Below are positions 58,251 to 64,000 of a stretch of DNA of 64,000 nt, one piece after another. The notes under the pieces were generated by a model. That model did not search any database and had not been told where the DNA came from. It saw nothing but the letters and a program-made list of their open reading frames with translations. Source of the stretch: Micromonospora craniellae (GTDB lineage Bacteria; Actinomycetota; Actinomycetes; Mycobacteriales; Micromonosporaceae); assembly GCF_014764405.1 (NCBI RefSeq), contig NZ_CP061725.1, positions 3,782,001 to 3,846,000 of the forward strand. The letters run 5' to 3'. The first letter of the stretch is position 1; each line of letters opens with the position of its first letter. The translations under genes and the position numbers were made by a program.

Positions 58251-60868
58251 GCCGCCTCCCCGTCCACGTCACCCGGCACGTCGTACGGCACCAACACCAC
58301 CCCATGCTCGGTCGGGCCGTCCCAGAGCACCACCCGCCCGGGCCGGGGTCGCCACTCCACCGGCCGACCGAACACCGGCGTGAGCTGAGCACCCGGCACC
58401 CCCGCCACCGCCACCGCGGTCAGCTTGTCGACCGTTTCCTCCGGCCCGAGCAGCGCCGCGAACGACGGCACCGTGCGCCACCAGCCGAGCAGATGCTGCC
58501 CCGCAGCCGGGCCCTCCCGCAGCAGCGTCCGCAGCCGAGCCGGTGGCAACTGCTCCGGTGGCGCCACGTCCAGCCCGAACACCACCAGGTAGGCCGGCTG
58601 CCCGGCGTCGACGACCGCGAGCAGCCCGGCGAGGTCCACCGTCTCCACCGGATGCCGGTACGCCAGCTCCCGCGCCAGATCGTCCGCAGACGAGCGCGAC
58701 TCGGGATCCGGTACGGCGAGCACGAAGCGTGCCGTCCCCGGCAGGTGGTGGGCCGCCGTGCTCCGGGCGGCCATGGCCAGCAGCCGGGTCGCCTCCGGTC
58801 GGGGCCCGAGGACGGCGAGGTTGCGCCCGGCGGCCGGACCGAGCGGCACGGCCACCGTGCTCCGCGCCACGTCCACTGCCCGGCCCAGTAGCGCCGCCGG
58901 CCCCAACGCCTGCCCGGACTCGGCCGACCGGTGGCGGGGATCGTTGCGCAGCGACGGGTACGCGTACCCGGCGAAGACCACCGGCGGAACGCTGCCCTCT
59001 GGCCGGGCCTGCCACAGACGGTGTCGCAGGGCCTCCACGACATCCGATTCGTCCTGCGGATCGGGGAACCGGACCATCCGCTCGTGACCCCGGATCGCGC
59101 CACGCGGGCCGCCGAGGCCACCGGCGGTGTTCACCACCGCACTACCCACCGGCAGCCCGGCCGCAGAGTCGTTGGTCGGTTCCAACACCGGCCCGCCGCC
59201 CGGCAACGCCACCCGCACCGGGAACTGGCCGAGCAGCGAGTCCCGCTGCCCACCGTCGCGTACGCCCAAGCCCAGATCGCCCTCACCGGAGAGCACCAGA
59301 TGCACCCCGTACGCCCGGCCCGTCCTGGTCAGCGCGTCCAGCCGGGCCACGACGTCGGCGGCCAACCGGTCCCGCTCGGCGAAGAGCAGCGGCAGATTCT
59401 CCACCACGCAGACCACCCGGGGCAGCCGGCGGTGCCGCCGCAGCTCGGCGAAACGTTGACCACCCGCGCGGGCGGCAGCCTCGGAACGCCGTTGAACCTC
59501 CGCCGTCAACTGCTCCAGCAGGTCCAGCACGTACTCCCGGTCGGCGGCCATCGCCGCAGCCCGCACCTGCGGGATCCACGACCGGTCCCGCTCGGTCTGC
59601 AGGAACTCCGCGAAGGACTCGCCCGCGCCGAGGTCCACCAGGTACAGCTCCAACTCCTCCGGGCCGTACCGGGCGGCGAGGCCGAGCAGCGCCGTGGTCA
59701 GGAACGTGGCGCGGCAGGCCCGCGACCGGCCGCTGACCAGCCAGTGCGGTGTCAACTCGGTGAAGCCGAGAGGCACCGGACGACCACCCGCGTCGCCGAC
59801 CATGCTGCTCAGCCCGTCGGTGGCCTCCGCCTGCCACAGCTCGTCGGTCTCTGGCGGCAACAGGCCCGACAGGGACAGCCGGCTACCGGCCTCGACCTGG
59901 GCCGCGAGTCGGCGACAGACGGTGTCGACCAGTTCGGCCGGTGGATCCGACTCGACGAACACCGGCGAGTTCAACCCACCCGGCGAACCGGTGCCCGCGC
60001 TGGCGAAGGGTGCCCCGGGCGGGTCGCCCAGCAACGCGTACGCGGTCCGGATGGACAGTGCCGTGGCCCGGGGCAGCAGATCCCGTCCGGCCGCCGGCCA
60101 CCCGGCGACCACCAGGTGCAGCCCGGCTGCGGGTCCCTGCTCGGCGAGCGCCTCGATCCGGGCCAGATCGGTCGCCCCGGAACCGTCCGGCAAGGCAGCG
60201 ACGACCAGCAACATCGACCGGTCGTGCCGGCGGGTACCCGAGGCACCCGGCGTCACCCACCGCTCCGCCTCGGTCAACATCGCCCGCAGTCCGTCGACAT
60301 CGGTGGCCGGCGGCGAGAGCACCCCGGCGTCACCGAGCGCCCCGAACGGCCCGAGCAGCTCACCCGTCGCGTCCACCGCCCGGACCAGCAGCGCCCCCGC
60401 TGGTGTCGCCGCCACCAATCGCAGCAGGACGGCCCTCAGCAGCCCGGCGACCCGAGGATCGTGCGCGTCGATGTCGACGGCCAGGTGCCCGGTGCCGACC
60501 AGCGGGACCAGCGCGGGAAAACGGGCATCGTCCAGTGGCGCGGCGGTGCCCACCCGGACGAAGGGCGGCGGGCCCTCCCCAGCGGGACAGCTCGGCTCGA
60601 CCGCGTCCAGCGCGGCACCGGCCCAACCGGGCGCGAGAACTTCCGCAGCGCTCCGCAGCCGTTCGGCGAGCGCGTACTGGCGACGCTGATCGGCGGGTGC
60701 GGGGCGGGTCTCGTCGAGGAGAGCTGCCGCCGCCGTGACCGTCGCGGCAGCTCGGCGGTGCAGCGCGGCGGCACGGAGCATCCGTGCCTTCGGACCGCCC
60801 ACCGCGTCCACCCCCTCCGCCCGAGGTCGGCACCAGGTCCCGGGCAGAGACGACGGTATCTCAGTCAC
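58247..60868 (-). CDS. FtsK/SpoIIIE-like protein with degenerate nucleotide-binding motifs
   Basis: 873 residues. The N-terminal 80 residues are helical. The FtsK-like core follows: the P-loop position reads GRSRACRAT (380-388), where working relatives have GXXXAGKTA, so the lysine is gone. The next strand, ELELYLVDLGAGESFAEF, is family-typical, but the Walker B position reads VVCVVENLPLLF (485-496). A second domain (VPLGPAAGRNLAVLGPRPEATRLL) also lacks a P-loop. It is likely a non-hydrolysing scaffold or a decaying motor. The GTG has GAGGAGG 4 nt upstream. It overlaps the coiled-coil membrane gene and is divergent from 61000. Confidence 0.72.
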   Translation of the reverse strand: MTEIPSSLPGTWCRPRAEGVDAVGGPKARMLRAAALHRRAAATVTAAAALLDETRPAPADQRRQYALAERLRSAAEVLAPGWAGAALDAVEPSCPAGEGPPPFVRVGTAAPLDDARFPALVPLVGTGHLAVDIDAHDPRVAGLLRAVLLRLVAATPAGALLVRAVDATGELLGPFGALGDAGVLSPPATDVDGLRAMLTEAERWVTPGASGTRRHDRSMLLVVAALPDGSGATDLARIEALAEQGPAAGLHLVVAGWPAAGRDLLPRATALSIRTAYALLGDPPGAPFASAGTGSPGGLNSPVFVESDPPAELVDTVCRRLAAQVEAGSRLSLSGLLPPETDELWQAEATDGLSSMVGDAGGRPVPLGFTELTPHWLVSGRSRACRATFLTTALLGLAARYGPEELELYLVDLGAGESFAEFLQTERDRSWIPQVRAAAMAADREYVLDLLEQLTAEVQRRSEAAARAGGQRFAELRRHRRLPRVVCVVENLPLLFAERDRLAADVVARLDALTRTGRAYGVHLVLSGEGDLGLGVRDGGQRDSLLGQFPVRVALPGGGPVLEPTNDSAAGLPVGSAVVNTAGGLGGPRGAIRGHERMVRFPDPQDESDVVEALRHRLWQARPEGSVPPVVFAGYAYPSLRNDPRHRSAESGQALGPAALLGRAVDVARSTVAVPLGPAAGRNLAVLGPRPEATRLLAMAARSTAAHHLPGTARFVLAVPDPESRSSADDLARELAYRHPVETVDLAGLLAVVDAGQPAYLVVFGLDVAPPEQLPPARLRTLLREGPAAGQHLLGWWRTVPSFAALLGPEETVDKLTAVAVAGVPGAQLTPVFGRPVEWRPRPGRVVLWDGPTEHGVVLVPYDVPGDVDGEAA

Positions 60869-60987
60869 GGCTCCTCCTCAGGGATGCGCGGCGACGCAGC
60901 GCCGGTGTTGTCGTGGATCTCACCGGTCGGCTCCGGTCAGTCACGATCTGCTGAATCTGGGGCATTGGGTCCACAGCCTTCAGCCGA

Positions 60988-60993
60988 TAGCCT
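60988..60993 (+). promoter_or_regulatory. TANNNT -10 box for the gene at 61000
   Basis: TAGCCT ends 6 nt before the GTG at 61000. A run of G lies directly against the GTG and is too close to act as a ribosome binding site. Confidence 0.45.
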
Positions 60994-60999
60994 CAGGGG

Positions 61000-61566
61000 G
61001 TGGAATCAGTGCCGCCCCCCGCCGGTTCCCAGGTCTCCCGTGTACCGGCGCAACGGGCCCCGTCGGAGGACCTGGCGCCGCCCAGGAGCGCGCCGGCGCC
61101 ACCGCAGCCTCGGCGGCGGCTGCGGAAGGTCCTGATGGTGATCACCGGGGCGGTCGCGACGCTCTGCCTGGCGGGCGGAATCACCGGTTATGTCATCTAC
61201 GACCGCGCCACCACCCCGGACCGCAGTGCCCCTGATGTTGTCGTGGACAACTATCTCCGGGCATACCTGGTGAATCGGAACGATGTGCGGGCGGGACTAC
61301 TAGTTTGCGAGAACAACGCTGACGTGAGCCAAATCGAGCTCCTGCGAAACCAGATCAGGGCTCGCGAAAAACAATTCGAAACCAGTATGTCGGTTAGTTG
61401 GGGAAGACTTCCGTGGAAGCAGAGTGGCAACGAGGCTGATGTGCAGGTCGACCTGACCTTCGCCGCCCAGATAGACGGCATCAGGCAGACGGATCGTCAA
61501 TCTTGGAGATTCACAACGCGGTTGGATGAAACCTGGCGGGTGTGCTCCGCTGCGAGGACCTCCTGA
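61000..61566 (+). CDS. Pro-rich single-pass membrane protein, paralogue of the 11366 gene
   Basis: 188 residues, unknown function. Residues 1-45 are Pro/Arg-rich, then a membrane helix (about 46-67, VLMVITGAVATLCLAGGITG). The exterior domain runs VVDNYLRAYLVNRNDVRAG, LLVCENNAD, and ends ETWRVCSAA. The same landmarks (V-D-X-L, A-X-LVC, W-X-VC near the end) occur in the protein at 11366-11959, so they share a fold. The second half of the gene (about 61250-61550) is clearly poorer in G and C than its surroundings, suggesting different origin or weaker selection. Confidence 0.6.
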   Translation: MESVPPPAGSQVSRVPAQRAPSEDLAPPRSAPAPPQPRRRLRKVLMVITGAVATLCLAGGITGYVIYDRATTPDRSAPDVVVDNYLRAYLVNRNDVRAGLLVCENNADVSQIELLRNQIRAREKQFETSMSVSWGRLPWKQSGNEADVQVDLTFAAQIDGIRQTDRQSWRFTTRLDETWRVCSAARTS

Positions 61567-62160
61567 CTACTCGACCCACAGTAGGTGCACGGGTACCTCC
61601 AGTGTGGTCGGTGACTGGCCGCGCCAGGCCCAGCGGTACCACTCCAACTCGGGCGTGACCCGTACGCAGATGTCACCCTCGGCGCCGGAGTAGGTCTCGG
61701 TGACCGCGCGCAGATCACGGTGCTCGACGGTGTCGACCATGTGCACGACGCGCCGGCCGGTGACGGCGTCGGCCTCGAAGACCGGAGTGGGTGCCCGGTG
61801 GGCGGGCGCGTCCAGTGAGACGAGACGCAGGCCACTGTCCTCGGCGTCGGTGGTGCGTGAGCCCACCGTCTCGACCCAGACCCGCTCGACCGGCACCAGC
61901 GGTGCGAAGACCTCCACCTGGTCGGACTCGGCGCGGTACCACTCGTGCTCCGGGATGACCGGCACGTAGGTGCGGCTGTTCTGCACCACCCGTTCGTCGG
62001 CCCGCAGGTCGGCACGCCAGCCGAGGCCGGGCAGCCCGACCAGGACCCGTCGCCCGCGCAGCTCGACGCGGCCAGTGGCCGGCACGATCTCGATGGGGCG
62101 GGGTGGTCGCGGTGCCCAGTCCGGCTGGTCGGCGAAGGGGTCGGGAAGCGGATCGGTCAT
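61567..62160 (-). CDS. Hypothetical protein with an internal repeat
   Basis: 197 residues, soluble, unknown. Two halves end alike: PEHEWYRAESDQVEVFAPLV then VERVWVET near residues 69-100, and PELEWYRWAWRGQSPTTLEV then HLLWVE at 168-197. This suggests a duplicated beta-rich module. The ATG at 62160 has GAGG 11 nt upstream. It follows the M23 gene by 13 bp on the same strand. Its stop touches the convergent gene's stop. Confidence 0.55.
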   Translation of the reverse strand: MTDPLPDPFADQPDWAPRPPRPIEIVPATGRVELRGRRVLVGLPGLGWRADLRADERVVQNSRTYVPVIPEHEWYRAESDQVEVFAPLVPVERVWVETVGSRTTDAEDSGLRLVSLDAPAHRAPTPVFEADAVTGRRVVHMVDTVEHRDLRAVTETYSGAEGDICVRVTPELEWYRWAWRGQSPTTLEVPVHLLWVE

Positions 62161-62173
62161 GCCGGCGGAGGCC

Positions 62174-63343
62174 TCATCCCGCGCCCTTCAAGGGCGCGCC
62201 CTTCGACTTCATGAAGGGCACCGGGTCGATGGCGCCTCGACTGCTGCGGTCACTGTCGACGTGCACCTCGTAGTGCAGGTGCGGCCCGGACGACTGGCCG
62301 CTGCTGCCCACCACACCGATTTGGTCGCCGGCCTGCACGGTGTCCCCCACCGAGACCAGGGGGCGGCTCGCCAGGTGGCAGTAGCGGGTGATGATGCCCT
62401 GGGCGTGCAACACGTCGACGAACCAGCCACAGCCACCCTTGCCCGGCCAACCGTCCACATCGCAGCTCAGTCGGCCGCGCCGGTCGGGGTCGCAACGCGA
62501 GACGATGACCCGACCGGTGGCCGCAACCCTGAGTACGGTGCCCTTTGGCGCGGCGATGTCCACCCCGTTGTGCGCGGGACGGCTGGCCGTCCGGAAGCCG
62601 GAGCCGACACCGCCGGGGATGGGCGCGGTCCAGCCCGAGGCGGCGATGTCGCCCGACGCGGCCGCGTCACACACCTGCTCGCCGGCGATCAGCGCCGTAC
62701 GGGCGGCACCACCGGCGAGCGCGTCGACGATGCGCGAGGCGAGTTCCTCGTGCTTGGCGTACGCGTCGGGAAAGGCGCTGATCTGGACCCGTTGGGCGGC
62801 CACGGTCAGCGGCAGCTTCTCCCAGTCGGGTACGTCCACGAGCTTCTCGTAGAACTTGCGGGACGCGTACTCCGGATCCATCCGCTGCCGGACCGTTCCC
62901 CACGAGGCGCGCTGCTGGAACAGGCCGACCGAGTCGTGGTCGGCACCGACGCCCTCGTTGGGGATGTCCTGCGACTCGGCGACGGTGCGGTTGGCCAGGT
63001 TGAGTAGCCGTGACTCCTGCATCGCGGTCGCCACCGCGACGACCCAGCCCCTGGGCGGCACCTTCATCTCCTGGCCGACTTTGATGATCACCGCGGCGTT
63101 GCGCATCTGCGGCTCCCCGTAGTCCGAGAATCGGGGCATCTTGCCGGTGACGTCGACCTCGAAGTCCCCGGTGCACTCCATGCTGACCGGGTCGATCAGC
63201 TCGGCGGCCTCGCCGCCCAACTCGGTGAGGAAGAAGGCACCGGCCCCGCCCGTGCAGCAGAGCAGCGCGAGCGCGGCGGTGAGCGCCGCAGCGAGTGCGC
63301 CCACTCGGACCGGCCGCCGGCCCGGACTGCTTTCGTTGCTCAT
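62174..63343 (-). CDS. Secreted lysozyme-like/M23 metallopeptidase cell-wall hydrolase
   Basis: 389 residues. A membrane anchor or signal lies at about 14-40. The middle part has VVAVATAMQESRLLNLANR, DSVGLFQQRASWGT and MDPEYASRKFYEKL, the look of a lytic transglycosylase-like domain with Glu in MQES. The C-terminal M23 domain has the zinc ligands in HNGVDIAAPKGT and GPHLHYEVH, joined by RYCHLASRPLVSVGDTV. It should cut glycan and peptide parts of peptidoglycan. Such two-domain enzymes occur in phage tails and conjugation systems of Gram-positive bacteria. Confidence 0.82.
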   Translation of the reverse strand: MSNESSPGRRPVRVGALAAALTAALALLCCTGGAGAFFLTELGGEAAELIDPVSMECTGDFEVDVTGKMPRFSDYGEPQMRNAAVIIKVGQEMKVPPRGWVVAVATAMQESRLLNLANRTVAESQDIPNEGVGADHDSVGLFQQRASWGTVRQRMDPEYASRKFYEKLVDVPDWEKLPLTVAAQRVQISAFPDAYAKHEELASRIVDALAGGAARTALIAGEQVCDAAASGDIAASGWTAPIPGGVGSGFRTASRPAHNGVDIAAPKGTVLRVAATGRVIVSRCDPDRRGRLSCDVDGWPGKGGCGWFVDVLHAQGIITRYCHLASRPLVSVGDTVQAGDQIGVVGSSGQSSGPHLHYEVHVDSDRSSRGAIDPVPFMKSKGAPLKGAG

Positions 63344-63419
63344 GACGGCACTCCGCTTCGCTCCGTGCCACCATGAGGCACCACCGCACCGTAACGGTGA
63401 TTCACTCGCTGACGCTCGC

Positions 63420-63977
63420 TCATGCCTGCTCCCAGTCCACGGCGTCGACCAACCATCGTCCGTCCGGCGTCACCAGTTCGAGCCGGAGTTGTCCGGTGTC
63501 GAGAATGACCAGCGCCTCCACGAAGGTCTCACTGCGCGGGCGGACGGTGACCTCGTCGGTCAGTTCCCCGGCGGGCACTCCGGCGGGGTCCACTCCGGCG
63601 AGCTTGTCGAGGAGCGCCGGGGTCGAGAACGGGCGTAGCTCCTGATGCCACTGATCCGCGGTCTGCCCGGGGCGCCCGAGCCAGGCGGTGGCGAAGCGTT
63701 CCGCGACCCGCTCCGGGGTGGGCTCGCCAGGGCGGGTGACCGGCGACGGTGTGGTGGTCGTCGAGATCGCGCCGTCGTCGCCGGTGGTCGGGTGCACGGT
63801 GGTGATCGGCGCCGGGGGACGGTTGCTCAGTCCGGCTGTCGAGTCGTTCGGACCGGAGACCAGCCGAGCAGCAGCCACCACGCCGAGCACCAGTATCGCG
63901 ATGCCGAGGGCGACGCCCAGCCGGGACCGCAGCAACCGGGTGAAGACGAACTCGATGGCGCGACGCACGACACTCAC
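63420..63977 (-). CDS. Membrane-anchored hypothetical protein upstream of the M23 enzyme
   Basis: 185 residues. A basic start (SVVRRAIEFVFTRLLRSRLG) leads to one membrane helix at about 20-42. A Thr/Pro-rich linker and a small domain follow, with FATAWLGRPGQTADQWHQEL, VEALVILDTGQLRLELV and a terminal WLVDAVDWEQA. It resembles small extracytoplasmic domains in conjugation or cell-wall complexes, but no family was recognised. GTG start at 63977; the gene upstream lies outside the window. It precedes the M23 gene by 76 bp. Confidence 0.6.
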   Translation of the reverse strand: MSVVRRAIEFVFTRLLRSRLGVALGIAILVLGVVAAARLVSGPNDSTAGLSNRPPAPITTVHPTTGDDGAISTTTTPSPVTRPGEPTPERVAERFATAWLGRPGQTADQWHQELRPFSTPALLDKLAGVDPAGVPAGELTDEVTVRPRSETFVEALVILDTGQLRLELVTPDGRWLVDAVDWEQA

Positions 63978-64000
63978 CGGGCCTCGGAGCGGACTCGCGG

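Overview
The window is very GC-rich and comes from an actinomycete, most likely a Micromonospora or close relative (Micromonosporaceae). The evidence is a WblA/WhiB4 iron-sulfur regulator, a mycosin with EccC and EccD of a type VII secretion system, a mycothiol-type TIGR03084 protein, a Crp like mycobacterial Rv3676, and long runs of gene order shared with mycobacteria. Family names and mycobacterial gene order are recalled from memory; no search was run.

Layout. (1) 1-3875, minus strand: the end of a biosynthetic-type cluster. From promoter to left edge it holds an SGNH-hydrolase-like protein, a 28-residue basic peptide gene, a double heme-oxygenase-like (HDO) protein and a NodU-type carbamoyltransferase cut by the edge. 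It lies against the 3' end of a tRNA-Pro(CGG) gene (4332-4405) that has a clear promoter and a 17-bp hairpin terminator. (2) 4472-14388: a conserved core (metallophosphoesterase, YqeY, class A penicillin-binding protein, WblA, two ArsA-type ATPases, DUF4177 protein, RidA, metallo-beta-lactamase-fold hydrolase) in the order of mycobacterial Rv3683 to Rv3677c. (3) 14385-32737: about 18 kb that separates this core from crp. It contains a zinc-ribbon/adenylate cyclase/ATPase/TPR protein, a Ser/Thr kinase, a secreted TAP-type hydrolase, an amino-acid-binding lipoprotein with a membrane partner, and a TetR-controlled acyl-CoA carboxylase operon like the mycobacterial accD1-accA1-fadE19 leucine pathway. 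(4) 32804-38880: the core resumes (crp, nth, TlpA, NUDIX, MarP), with a decayed cbiZ and a CapA-type lipoprotein inserted between crp and nth. (5) 38885-46498: PAP2 phosphatase, then mycosin and EccC divergent from EccD; no EccB, EccE or WXG100 gene is visible. (6) 46529-57486: housekeeping genes in mycobacterial order (ppa, dacB, zinc protease, tilS, hpt, ftsH, folE) with a shortened gamma-glutamyltransferase and an AraC-type regulator inserted. (7) 57528-63977: an accessory region with an FtsK-like protein that has lost its P-loop, several membrane or secreted proteins of unknown function and a lysozyme-like/M23 cell-wall enzyme.

Many genes start without a Shine-Dalgarno site, 6-8 nt after a TANNNT box, which suggests leaderless transcripts. 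Four genes show visible decay or insertion: an acyl-CoA dehydrogenase tail, a frameshifted cbiZ, a palindromic element inside the AtuA-like gene, and an apparent internal deletion in the gamma-glutamyltransferase. The best candidate for an undescribed system is the small-peptide cluster at the left edge.
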